NCBI RefSeq assembly: GCF_051487185.1
Contig: NZ_JAHVDK010000008.1
Coordinates: 62,001-126,000, forward strand
Origin: Inquilinus limosus_F
Lineage (GTDB): Bacteria > Pseudomonadota > Alphaproteobacteria > DSM-16000 > Inquilinaceae
Reading direction: 5' to 3'
DNA: 64,000 nucleotides
In this document: positions 25,446 to 34,500 of the stretch, one piece after another
Position numbering within the stretch: position 1 is the first letter of the stretch
Layout: every line of letters starts with the position of its first letter
Notes under the pieces: generated by a model
The model's database searches: none
What the model was told of the DNA's origin: nothing
Seen by the model: the letters and a program-made list of their open reading frames with translations, nothing else
Translations under genes and position numbers: made by a program

Positions 25446-26651
25446 TCAGCCTTTCACCAGCGGGCAGCCCCCTTCGGCCTCGGGCCGGAAGGCCTGGTCG
25501 GCCGGGATCGTGGCGCGCAGGGTGTACAGGTCCCAGTCGCCCTTGGCCTCGCCCGGCGCCTTGACCTGGAACAGGTACATCGGGTGGATGTGGCGGCCAT
25601 CGGCGCGGATCCGGCCCTGGCCGAACAGCGGGTCGTCGCTGGGGTTGGCCTTCATCCAGGCCATCACCGCGGCCGGGTCCTTGCCCTTGGTCGCCGAGAC
25701 CGCCTTCAGGTAGTGCGTCAGCGCGGCATAGACGCCGGCCTGGATCATGCTGGGCGGGTTGCCGCCCATGCGCTCGGCGAAGCGCTTGGAGAAGGCCCGG
25801 GTGCCGTCATTCATGTCCCAGTAGAAAGCCTCGGTCAGCAAGAGGCCCTGCGCCGCATCCAGGCCCAGCGTCTTGACGTCCCGGATCGTGGTCAGCAGCC
25901 CGGCCAGCTTCTGCCCGCCGGCCTGCAGCCCGAACTCGGCCGACTGCTTGATCGCGTTGATGGTGTCGCCGCCGGCATTGGCGAAGGCCACCACCTTGGC
26001 CCCCGACGCCTGCGCCTGCAGCAGGAAGGAAGCGAAGTCCTGCCCCGGGAACGGGTGGCGGACCGAGCCGGCGACCGTGCCGCCCTGGGCCTTGACCAGG
26101 GCGCTGGCGTCGCGCTCCAGCGCATGGCCGAAGGCGTAATCGGCGGTGATGAAGAACCAGGTGTCGTCGCCCTCCCCCACCAGCGCGCTGGCGGTGCCGT
26201 GGGCCAGGGCCCAGGTGTCGTAGGTCCAGTGCACCGTGTTGGGCGAGCATTGCGTGCCGGTCAGGTCCGAGGTGCCGGCGCCGGAATTGATGAAGATCCT
26301 GTTCTTGTCGCGGGTGATCTGGTTCACCGCCAGCGCGACCGAGGAGGTCGGCACGTCGAGGATCGCGTCGACCCCGTCCTGGTCGTACCACTGCCGGGCG
26401 ATGTTCGAGCCGATATCCGGCTTGTTCTGGTGGTCGGCCGCGACGATCTCGACCGTCACCCCCTTGTCGACCGCGGCGAAATCCTCCGCCGCCATCCGCG
26501 CCGCCACCACCGAGCCCTCGCCGGTGATGTCGGCATAGACGCCGGACCGGTCGTTCATCACCCCGACCTTGACCGTCGTCTGGGCTTCGGCCCCTGCGGA
26601 GGCCAGCAGGCCGGCACTCAGCAGGCCCAGCGCCAGGACGTGAAGCTTCAT
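25446..26651 (-). CDS. ABC transporter substrate-binding protein (LivK/HAAT family)
   Basis: Periplasmic binding protein of 401 residues with a Sec signal peptide (MKLHVLALGLLSAGLLASAGAEAQ, about 23 residues). The mature part opens VKVGVMNDRSGVYADITGEG, typical of type I periplasmic folds for branched-chain amino acids, amides or aromatics. GGGGGAGA precedes the ATG. No permease or ATPase genes lie beside it, so it is an orphan binding protein; partners would be elsewhere. The upstream intergenic region is full of repeats. Confidence 0.92.
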   Translation of the reverse strand: MKLHVLALGLLSAGLLASAGAEAQTTVKVGVMNDRSGVYADITGEGSVVAARMAAEDFAAVDKGVTVEIVAADHQNKPDIGSNIARQWYDQDGVDAILDVPTSSVALAVNQITRDKNRIFINSGAGTSDLTGTQCSPNTVHWTYDTWALAHGTASALVGEGDDTWFFITADYAFGHALERDASALVKAQGGTVAGSVRHPFPGQDFASFLLQAQASGAKVVAFANAGGDTINAIKQSAEFGLQAGGQKLAGLLTTIRDVKTLGLDAAQGLLLTEAFYWDMNDGTRAFSKRFAERMGGNPPSMIQAGVYAALTHYLKAVSATKGKDPAAVMAWMKANPSDDPLFGQGRIRADGRHIHPMYLFQVKAPGEAKGDWDLYTLRATIPADQAFRPEAEGGCPLVKG

Positions 26652-26807
26652 CGTCTCCCCCATGTGTTTTCGTTGCCGGGGATGATGACAGGAAGTCTGT
26701 CCGATCGACAAGCAAGGCCGGGGTTTGGGGCCGCCCATCCTTTGTCGTCATTCCCGCGGAAGCGGGAATCTCTGTCCGATCTGATACCAACGGCCCGAAA
26801 TGTTACC

Positions 26808-26892
26808 CCGTCATGGCGAGCCCCGAAGGGGCGTGGCCATCCAGCGGCACCGGCCCCTGGATCGCCACGGCGCTTCGCGCCTCGCGATGACG
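26808..26892. repeat. dispersed palindromic repeat, copy 2
   Basis: Same element as 16689-16774 and 40455-40546: it starts CCGTCATGGCGAGCCCCGAA and ends GCGCCTCGCGATGACG. This copy differs by a few bases in the right arm (ATCGCCACGG, CGCTTCGCG). It sits exactly inside an outer 12-base inverted repeat, as if it had inserted there or belongs to a larger composite element. Confidence 0.83.
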
Positions 26893-27037
26893 AAAAAGGC
26901 CGAAGAGTCGATCTCGAAGGCCGTTGGTATAAGCGGTGCGAGATCCCTGCTTTCGCGGGGATGACAGATCGGGGAAGTCTGAAAAGAGGCCCCGCAAGCA
27001 AGACCTTTTCAGAATGTTTCTTGGGTCGTCGTGGAGA

Positions 27038-27112
27038 CCCGCAACGACATCGACCGGGAGAAAAATGAGTCCCCCCTCCCCTCGCGGGAGGGGGATAGGG
27101 GGAGGGGGTTCT
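27038..27112 (+). repeat. G/C-rich direct repeat flanking the terminase, copy A
   Basis: Contains AAAAATGAGTCCCCCCTCCC followed by CTCGCGGGAGGGGG and AGGGGGAGGGGGTT. It closely matches 29108-29182 in the same orientation, including a less conserved 20-base lead (CATCGACCGGGAG versus TGTCGGCCGAAAG). The two copies bracket the terminase gene about 2.07 kb apart. Confidence 0.75.
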
Positions 27113-27340
27113 CTCGGCCCGGTCCGGCCTGGACAGTCGCCAACCGGCCCGGACGGCGAATTCGGCTCTCTGCGCATTCGCGCGCGGACGCGCGCAGACC
27201 CCTCCCCCTGCCCCCCTCCCGCAAGGGGAGGGGGGGACTAGAAAGGAGCGGGCTCCAGCTATTTTGAAAAGGTCTCGCAAGCGGGAGAGGCGACGCGAAA
27301 ATGATCGGCTTCCTTCGCCTTCCCTGCGGCCCCCGCCCGC

Positions 27341-28999
27341 TCACCACAACCCCGTCCCCACCCATTTCAGCGTGTGGTCATAGGTGCCGTACTGCTTCCG
27401 CTGCCCCTCGAGGGCATAGCGCAGGGCGTCGATGGCGTGGTTCTCGCGGTCCTCCAGCTCGGGCAGGATCTCGCCGGTCTTCGGGTCGGTGCGGTAGCTG
27501 AACAGCGCCAGCTCGTCGATCAGGTGGCGGCAGCGCGGATGCACCAGGATGTCGCAGCTCTTCAGGAACTCGATGCCCTCCTTGACCGAGCCGCCGCCCT
27601 TGACCGCCGGCCGCAGCTTGGGGAAGCCGTGCCGCTGCATGTAGCTGATCGTCTCCGGCCGGGCGCCGTCGGCGACGATCGGCCAGCGCCGCGCCTCCGG
27701 CACGGTGTCGAACAGCGCCGGCGTGCGGTCGATCTCGCAGCCGACGCGGTAGGCCTCGTGGTCGACGAACAGCGTCCGGCCATTGAGGAAGCAGCGCACC
27801 AGCACCGTCGGGTCGCGGGCGAAGCCCCAGTCGGCGCCGAACAGGAACTGGGCGTTGCCCGGCGTCGCGAACGCCTCGACCCGCCAGTTGGCGAACACCC
27901 GCGCCTCGCTCACCCGCCGATAGCCGCCCAGCCAGACATGCTGGTACTTGTCCGGGTCGCGCTCGCGGTCCCATTCCATCTCGGCCTGCAGCACCTTCGG
28001 GAAATGCGGGTTGGCCGCATAGTTGGCCTCGATCAGCACGGTGTCGGGCGGCGCCGGGCCGCCGCGGAACAGCGCATCGACCGGGTCGTCCGGCCGGGTC
28101 GGGTTCCAGGAGAACCACAGCTCCGACCCCTTCTTGCGGATGGTCGGGCGCAGCAGCTCCAGGCTCCGCTGCGACAGCGACTGCGCCTCCTCGACCCAGG
28201 CGATGTCGTAGCCCTCCAGCGACTTGATGCTCTCGGCGGTGTGGTTCTGCATGCCCTGGAAGATGATCCGGCCGTCCCCCGGACCAAGAATCCGGTCGGC
28301 CTGCACCCGGAAGGCGGCGCCGACGCCGAGGGCCTGGATCTTGTCCTCGATCAGCCGCTTGACCGACTGGTCGAGCGAGCGCTGCACCTCGCGGATGCAC
28401 ACCGCCCGCACCGGCGCCGCCTCGATGCAGCGCCGCACCAGCAGCTCGGCGAAGACATGCGACTTGCCCGAGCCGCGGCCGCCATGCAGCGCCTTGTAGC
28501 GCGACGGCTTCCTGAGGTCCCGGAAGGTCGGCGGCAGCCTCAGCCGCGGCAGGGCGGGCGCGGCCGGCAGGCCCGCAGGCGTTTCGGCCGCCGATCGGGC
28601 CCCCTCCTTCGGCAGCGGCGCGTCTCCGGCCGGCTCCCCATCTTCGAACCCGTGGTGGTGTCGGAACTCCCCGAACGCCTGCTCCAGATTGGGCATGGCG
28701 GCGGCGGACCGATGGGTGGCGGGGCGGCGCCCAAGGGCCCGCGCGGCCAGATTGGTCAGCTTGCGCCGCACGGCGGGAAGCGGAAGGAGTCCGTCTCGCC
28801 GCCGCTTCTCGACCTCCTCGAAGCACGCGACCAGGATCTCGGCTCGGGCCAGCAGGCGGGACGCTCGGGAGCGGTGATTGGACTCCGCATAGCCGACCTC
28901 GAGGGCGGCGAGGCCGGCGTTGCCGTGCCGCGTGAAGCGCAGGGCGAACAGCCGCTCGTCCGGCTGAACCTCCACCGCCCATGCGATGACATCCTCCAT
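27341..28999 (-). CDS. phage-type terminase, fused small- and large-subunit domains
   Basis: A 552-residue DNA-packaging protein. Residues about 14-66 (RLFALRFTRHGNAGLAALEV, then RASRLLARAEILVACFEEVE) resemble the DNA-binding terminase small subunit (XtmA-like). A Pro/Ala-rich linker covers 70-165. Residues 168-552 match the PBSX-type large subunit: Walker A GGRGSGKS at 173-180, Walker B YDIAWVEEAQS with Glu270/271, and nuclease acidic residues Asp389 (FGADWGF), Asp443 and Asp523 (NHAIDALRY). The frame is intact. No portal, capsid or tail gene is nearby, so it is an isolated or domesticated phage gene. GGGAGG lies before the ATG, and G/C-rich repeats flank it. Confidence 0.88.
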   Translation of the reverse strand: MEDVIAWAVEVQPDERLFALRFTRHGNAGLAALEVGYAESNHRSRASRLLARAEILVACFEEVEKRRRDGLLPLPAVRRKLTNLAARALGRRPATHRSAAAMPNLEQAFGEFRHHHGFEDGEPAGDAPLPKEGARSAAETPAGLPAAPALPRLRLPPTFRDLRKPSRYKALHGGRGSGKSHVFAELLVRRCIEAAPVRAVCIREVQRSLDQSVKRLIEDKIQALGVGAAFRVQADRILGPGDGRIIFQGMQNHTAESIKSLEGYDIAWVEEAQSLSQRSLELLRPTIRKKGSELWFSWNPTRPDDPVDALFRGGPAPPDTVLIEANYAANPHFPKVLQAEMEWDRERDPDKYQHVWLGGYRRVSEARVFANWRVEAFATPGNAQFLFGADWGFARDPTVLVRCFLNGRTLFVDHEAYRVGCEIDRTPALFDTVPEARRWPIVADGARPETISYMQRHGFPKLRPAVKGGGSVKEGIEFLKSCDILVHPRCRHLIDELALFSYRTDPKTGEILPELEDRENHAIDALRYALEGQRKQYGTYDHTLKWVGTGLW

Positions 29000-29013
29000 G
29001 CCGGCCTCCCACG

Positions 29014-29035
29014 AAAAAGCCCGCCGCGGCGGGGC
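29014..29035 (-). terminator. intrinsic terminator just upstream of the terminase
   Basis: On the minus strand a G/C stem (GCCCCGCC / GGCGGGC) is followed by TTTTT. It lies 15 bases before the terminase start codon and downstream of the GST gene, so it should stop GST transcripts from entering the terminase gene. It leaves very little room for a separate terminase promoter. Confidence 0.7.
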
Positions 29036-29107
29036 CGGGCGGGCGCAACTGTTCGACTCTGCCTGAATTATGGCGCGCGACGCGGCATCACGTCAAGAAC
29101 AAAGAGG

Positions 29108-29182
29108 GAACATGCGATGTCGGCCGAAAGCAAAATGAGTTCCCCCTCCCCTCGCGGGAGGGGGCAGGGGGAGGGGGTTGCC
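29108..29182 (+). repeat. G/C-rich direct repeat flanking the terminase, copy B
   Basis: Contains CAAAATGAGTTCCCCCTCCC followed by CTCGCGGGAGGGGG and CAGGGGGAGGGGGTT. It is the same element and orientation as 27038-27112, on the other side of the terminase gene. Confidence 0.75.
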
Positions 29183-29255
29183 GCGGCCAGGACCAACGCC
29201 GGCCTGTGCCTGATCCAGCGTCCGGCCAAGCCGTTCGAGCTCGGAGCGGCCTTCG

Positions 29256-29906
29256 TCAGCCGGCCGATGCGCCCGTGAACACCGCCAGCTGGGCGGCGAA
29301 GGCACGCTTGTAGGCGGGCCGCGCTTCGCCGCGGGCGACATAGGCGGCGACGTTCGGGTATTCCTCCAGTAGGTCCGATCCCTGCAGCCGGCGCAGCACC
29401 GTCACCATCAGCAGGTCGCCGGCGCTGAACGTGCCGTCGAGCCAGTCGGCATCGCCGAGGCGACGGGACAGGTGGCCCAGCCGTGTCCGGATGCTGTCCT
29501 CGAGGAAGCGCAGGCGCTGCTCGTACCAGGGCTCCTCGCGCTCGAGGATCCTGGCGAGGGCGCGGTCGAAGATCGGCGGCTCCACCGCGTCGAGCGCGGC
29601 GAACATCCACGCGATCGCGCGCGCCCGGGCATTCGCGTCGTCCGGCAGCAGGCCCCCGTAGCGCTCGGCGATATGGAGCACGATCGCCCCCGACTCGAAC
29701 AGGGCGAGATCGCCGTCTTCATAGGTCGGAATCTGCCCGAACGGATGCAGCGTGAGATGCGCGGGTTCCTTCATCGCCTTGAACGAAAGCAGACGGACGT
29801 CGTAAGGCTGGCCCACTTCTTCGAGCGCCCAGCGAACGCGCATGTCGCGCGCCAGCCCCTTGCCGCGGTCGGGCGAGCGTTCAAAGGCGGTGATCGTGGC
29901 CGTCAT
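29256..29906 (-). CDS. glutathione S-transferase family protein
   Basis: Cytosolic GST-fold protein of 216 residues. The N-terminal thioredoxin-like half has RVRWALEEVGQPYDVRLLSF and the cis-Pro region FGQIPTYEDGDLALFESGAIVLHIAERYG, which holds the glutathione-binding Glu-Ser pair. The C-terminal helical half has WLDGTFSAGDLLMVTVLRRL. The start at 29906 follows GGAGA and begins the family N-terminus; a longer frame upstream has no such support. Substrate unknown. Confidence 0.92.
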   Translation of the reverse strand: MTATITAFERSPDRGKGLARDMRVRWALEEVGQPYDVRLLSFKAMKEPAHLTLHPFGQIPTYEDGDLALFESGAIVLHIAERYGGLLPDDANARARAIAWMFAALDAVEPPIFDRALARILEREEPWYEQRLRFLEDSIRTRLGHLSRRLGDADWLDGTFSAGDLLMVTVLRRLQGSDLLEEYPNVAAYVARGEARPAYKRAFAAQLAVFTGASAG

Positions 29907-30084
29907 CGTCGTTCTCCAGAGCCTGTCTGTCTTGAAGACGATCGGCTGAACGGGAGTCCGACACCGTAGGCCCGCGATCATCCTCGCGGTCAGTTCCTGC
30001 TGCTGTTGAGCGGATGGAAGGCCGCCAAAACGTGCACGGTCACCGAAATCGCGCACCGAAATCGCGGATCGGGGGCAAGTCGCC

Positions 30085-30879
30085 TCAGAGACCGACGGGT
30101 GGGATGGCGAGCGTCGCGGCAGCGAACAGCAGCGCGAACCCGGTCGGCTGGGCCAAGGCATGCCCCCACCGCATGTTCTTCTCGATCGCCATCACCGCGG
30201 CGAGCGCCAGCATCCAGCCGACGCTGCCGGTGCCGACGACGAACATCACCGTCATCAGCGCCCAGCAGCAGCCGGCACAGAAGGCGCCGTGCGCGAGGCC
30301 GAGCCGCAGGCTTTCGAGTTGCGGTCGGGAGCCGCGCCAGCGGGCGGCGATGAAGCCGGCCGGTGTCCGGCATGCGTCAAGGCAGCGATATTTGAGGCTC
30401 GAGAACTGGAAGAGACCCGCCAAGGCGAGAACGGCGGCGCCGATCACCCAGCCGTTGAAGGTGAGCCAGACCGACTGCCGCACGAGGGCGATGAGCCCGA
30501 GTCCCAGGAGGTGAGTGGTCAGGCCGACGCCCGCCCAGACCAGAAGGTAGCCGGCGACGAGCAAGGCCAGGAGGATCCGCGGGCGTCGATGCCGGGTTGC
30601 GATCCGCCGGAAGAGCAGGAGGAAGGGGAGCGTCGTCGGCACCATCATGGCTGCCGTCATCAGCACCCAGCCGGCGATGTAGAGCACGGCCGGCAACACG
30701 ATGTCGCCGGCCGGCAATGCCTCGCATAGGGCGCCGACGAGCCCGAGACGCGTCCAGTTACCATGGTCGAGATAGCGCCCATAGGGTGATTGCGACCAGA
30801 CGGCCAGCGTCACCCATGCAAGCACGACAAGCGCGCTGAACAGGCCGATAAACGCCCGATCATGCTTGGTCTCGCGCAT
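30085..30879 (-). CDS. DUF2182 multi-pass membrane protein
   Basis: A 264-residue inner-membrane protein with about seven hydrophobic segments, matching DUF2182 (COG5486, predicted metal-binding). Hallmarks are GWVLMTAAMMVPTTLPFLLL with its Met cluster near residue 70 and HGAFCAGCCWALMTVMFVVG with three Cys and a His near residue 197. The Met/Cys/His pattern suggests copper or another soft metal, but this is inferred. It follows the DUF1326 gene by 27 bases in the same operon; the two families often occur together. Confidence 0.9.
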   Translation of the reverse strand: MRETKHDRAFIGLFSALVVLAWVTLAVWSQSPYGRYLDHGNWTRLGLVGALCEALPAGDIVLPAVLYIAGWVLMTAAMMVPTTLPFLLLFRRIATRHRRPRILLALLVAGYLLVWAGVGLTTHLLGLGLIALVRQSVWLTFNGWVIGAAVLALAGLFQFSSLKYRCLDACRTPAGFIAARWRGSRPQLESLRLGLAHGAFCAGCCWALMTVMFVVGTGSVGWMLALAAVMAIEKNMRWGHALAQPTGFALLFAAATLAIPPVGL

Positions 30880-30906
30880 GCCATGCGCCCGATGCGACCG
30901 CTCTGG

Positions 30907-31509
30907 TCAGTTGCGGAGTTCGAAATGACCTTGAATGGCGTTGTGGCCGCTCAGATCCAGATCCACGTCGATCTCGGGTTGCTCCATGCGGAAGCGGGTG
31001 GCTTTGGCGACGTAGGCGGGTGATCCGGGGATGGTCGAGAAGATGCTTTCGACCAGGCGCGTCGGCTCGCCGGTCGGGCCGCGATAGGGCTCCATCTCGG
31101 CCTGGATGTGCTCGCCGATCCGCAGCGTCCCCTTGCCCTGCTCGACGGTGAAGCTGATCGGTGTGCGCCGTGCCGCCACCTCCTCGCCCGCGAGGGCGGC
31201 AAGGTCGGCGAGCGGGCCGCCCAGCTTGCCTCGGAACACATCGAGAAGCGCCCTCTCCTGCTCGGGCGAAGCGCGGTCGTCCACGTACCGGATCACCCGC
31301 CAATTGCCTGAAAGCACATTGCCCGGGATGTGGACCGCGACACCGAAGTTGAGGCCGGACACATCGACGCCGTCCACCTCGCCCTCCTCGATGCGGTAGG
31401 CAAGCGCGCTGCGGCACGTTCCATTGTCCGGATCCTCACCGATCCAGCAGGGGCACAGGGTTTTGCAGTCGCAGACTTCGAGCAGATCACCTTTGAGATA
31501 ATATCCCAT
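30907..31509 (-). CDS. DUF1326 cytosolic protein with CxC and CPC motifs
   Basis: A 200-residue soluble protein of the DUF1326 family (COG5588). The N-terminus holds LLEVCDCKTLCPCWIGEDP, with four closely spaced Cys that look like a metal or Fe-S site. The rest is a beta-rich domain ending DLSGHNAIQGHFELRN. No signal peptide is seen. The gene is upstream of DUF2182 in the same transcript, so the pair may handle one metal. The function of both families is undescribed to my knowledge. The start at 31509 has GAGGG about seven bases upstream. Confidence 0.9.
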   Translation of the reverse strand: MGYYLKGDLLEVCDCKTLCPCWIGEDPDNGTCRSALAYRIEEGEVDGVDVSGLNFGVAVHIPGNVLSGNWRVIRYVDDRASPEQERALLDVFRGKLGGPLADLAALAGEEVAARRTPISFTVEQGKGTLRIGEHIQAEMEPYRGPTGEPTRLVESIFSTIPGSPAYVAKATRFRMEQPEIDVDLDLSGHNAIQGHFELRN

Positions 31510-31579
31510 GATCTGACCCTCGCTGCTCGCGAGGCCTCCTCCCTGAAGATTGAAGAGTAGCATGGGCGGCCGCAGGCGA

Positions 31580-34500
31580 CTATGGACCGGCGTCGAGCAG
31601 CGTCCGAGCCTCCTGGAGATCGGGTGTATCGAATCCCTCGGTGAACCAGCCATGGGCCTGCGCGAGCTGGTCGTATGCCCACACACGCGATTGCGGGTCC
31701 GCAGACAGCCGGACAAGCTGCGCCGTGGCGCGGAGCACGAGCGGTCGGGCGCCTTGGCCTCGCGCGATCTCGATGGCCCGACGGCAGCAATCCACAGCCG
31801 CTTCTGGCTGATCGGCCGCCAGCAACGTGCTCCTCAGAAGATGAAGATTGGCGTCCACCCAGTGCTCATCGTTGCGCTCGACGATGTCCATCGCTTCCGA
31901 AAGCGTGCGGGACGCTTCGCCGTCCCGACGGGCTTGATGATAAAGCCCGGCCAGAAGGCACAGATAATATGGCAGCCGGAGTCCAGCCCCGGTGTTGCGC
32001 AAGTCCTGCACGCCGTCCTGGATCCCAAGGATGCCCTGCTCGAGATCGCCCTGCTCGGCCGTCGCCCAGCCGAGCAGGACGGTAGCCCAGGCGCGGTAAT
32101 AGGCGAATTCGTACTCGGTGCAGACCGCCAGGGCTGCATTGGCGAGATCGCGTGTCTCCGAGGGTTCCCGACGGAATTGATGCAGCATCGCGGCATAGTT
32201 GAGCGCCACCGCGAGGCTGAATGGATGGTCGAGCTGCTGCGCGAACCCAACCATCTCCCGGCCGATGGACAGGGCCCGATCGGGATAGCCGAGATGCCAC
32301 TCAACATGAGCGGCATAGGCGCGTCCGAAGATATAGATGTTGACGCCGCGCGAGAAAGCCCGGGCCGGATCGCCCACGGCCTCGATCTTTGAGCGGGCGG
32401 TTTCCAGATGGTCGCGGGCGGAGGCGTGCTCACCCAGGTGGAACAGGGTGAAGGCCGAGGCGTTGTGGGCGTCGGCCTGAAGAACGGGATCGTCGCTCTG
32501 CTCCTCCAGACCAAGGAGTTCGGCGCCGAGCTCGCGCGTGCGCCTCAGATCTCCACGGACGTGAACGACATAGCACAGGCCTCGCAGCGCGACAGCAAGG
32601 TGGTCCTGACGCCCGAGCTGGCGGGCCAGCCGCTCGGCTCTGGCACAGGCGTCGCCCACCTCGGGCGCGGCGAAGCCCTTGGTGGCGATCAGAGGCGGAC
32701 ACAGGGCGCTCTGCACCTCGAGTTCGCGGCGGAACCGCTCCTCCGTCGGCGCCAACGTCTCGATCATCGCCAGCGCCTTGGTCAGATGAGCGATCGCCTC
32801 CTTGTATGCGGATCGGGCGCTCGCGAGCTGCCCGGCCCGAAGCCACCAATCGGCAGCCTTCTCGGTCAGACCGGCTTCCGTCAGATGGCGGGCCAGAAGT
32901 TCAGGCTGCCGGTCGACAAGCTCAGGGAAACGCGCCTCGAGAGCCGCGGCAATCTGGCCGTGGATCAGCGCCCGGCGGCTTCTCAGCAGGGTCGCGTAGG
33001 CGGCATCCTGGATGAGCGCATGCTTGAAGACATAGGTCGCGTGAGGCGGCAGGCCGCGCCGGATGACGAGATCGGACTGGATGAGCCTGGCGAGCCCGTC
33101 ATCGAGCGCGGCCCCCTGCAGCGGCGAGACCGCGGCCAGCAGGTCATGGTCGAATTCCCGGCCGATGCAGGAAGCCACCTGTGCCAACTCCTTGACGGGC
33201 GCGAGGCGGTCGAGCCGGGCCATGAGCGAGTCCTGCAGCGTGGACGGAATGGCCATCGCGGGCAGGATGCCGTTGAGCTCGAAGTGATCGCCGGCATCCC
33301 GCAGCAGGCCGGATTCGAGGACCGCCTTGGTCAGTTCCTCGATGAACAGCGGGACGCCGTCGGTCTTGTCGGAGATCTGCTTGAGGACGTCGGTCGGCAG
33401 GGCCTTTCCGTCTGTCAGACGATTCACCATCGCCACGACGTCGGCGCGGACAAGCCGGGAGAGGGACAGCGACGTGACATGCGCATGCCCGGTCCAGGGT
33501 GGGTTGAATTCGGGACGGAAGGTGACCACCACCAGTGCCCGCAGGTGCTGCGTGCGCTCGATGATGAGTCCCAGGAACTCGGCCGTGGACGGATCGATCC
33601 AGTGCGCGTCCTCATAGACGGCGAGGACCGGTTGCTGCCTGCAGAGCCCTTGAAACTGTTCCAGCAGGATTTCGAAGGTACGCTGCTTTTGTCTTTCGGG
33701 CGAGAGATCCGGGAGTCCGTCGACGGGCAGGGAGAGCATCTCCGCAACCAGAGCCGCGGCCTCTTCGACATCCCGAGTGTATGGGGCGAGGAGGTTGCGG
33801 ATCTTGGCGAGCTTCTCGTCCGATGTATCGTTGCGGCCGAATCCTGCTGCCCTTTCGAGCAGCCCGATCACGGGAAAGAGCGCGCTGTTCATTCGGTAGG
33901 GTGAGCAGAAATGGCTCAGCGGCGTGAACGGTTCCTCGGCCAGCCGTTCGCGCAGCGCCAGCACGATCCGCGACTTGCCGATGCCGGGCTCGCCGCTGAG
34001 GAAGACCACTTGCCCCTCGCCGGCCCTCGCCCGCTGCCAGCGGTCGAGCAGCAGAGACAGTTCTGCGGTACGGCCAACGAGCGGTTCCGGTCCCCGGCCG
34101 TGGAACGCCTCGAACCGGCTCTCGGATTGTCCGGGCCCGAGCACGCGGAAGGCCCTGACCGGCGTGGCCAGGCCCTTGAGCGACTGTTCGCCCAGATCCT
34201 CGAACTCGAACAAACCGCCGAGAAGGCGCCGCGTGCCGTCGCTGATGATCACCTCATCGGGGGCCGCGAGAGACTGAAGGCGAGCAGCGAGATTCGGAGT
34301 TTCGCCGATGACCGCCTCCTCCTGGGCCGCTCCCTCACCGATCAGGTCGCCCACGACGACCACACCGGTGGCGATGCCGATCCGCGCCGCAAGCGCTTCC
34401 CCCGATGGCGTTGCGAGGCGCCCGACCGCGTCCAGGATTCTCAGAGCCGCGCGCACGGCACGCTCCGCTTCGTCCTCATGCGCCTTCGGCCAGCCGAAGT

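Larger units (their letters stand above)
26748..27283. repeat. intergenic repeat mosaic
   Basis: The 689 bases between the binding-protein start and the terminase stop hold no gene, only nested repeats. The outer pair is TCATTCCCGCGGAAGCGGGA near 26750 and an imperfect partner near 26940-26964. Inside it ATACCAACGGCC (26784-26795) pairs with GGCCGTTGGTAT (26919-26930), which encloses copy 2 of the dispersed palindrome. Then TCTGAAAAG (26978-26986) pairs with CTTTTCAGA (27005-27013). A 22-base element at 26994-27015 has an inverted imperfect copy at 27261-27282, enclosing two G/C-rich blocks. This looks like repeats inserted into repeats. Confidence 0.75.

Noticed and set aside
26748..27283. 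A CRISPR array
   Set aside because: The repeats are inverted, of different families and irregularly spaced; no regular repeat-spacer units exist.
26652..29255. A prophage
   Set aside because: Only the terminase is present. No integrase, portal, capsid, tail, lysis gene or att-type direct repeat ending in a tRNA was found.
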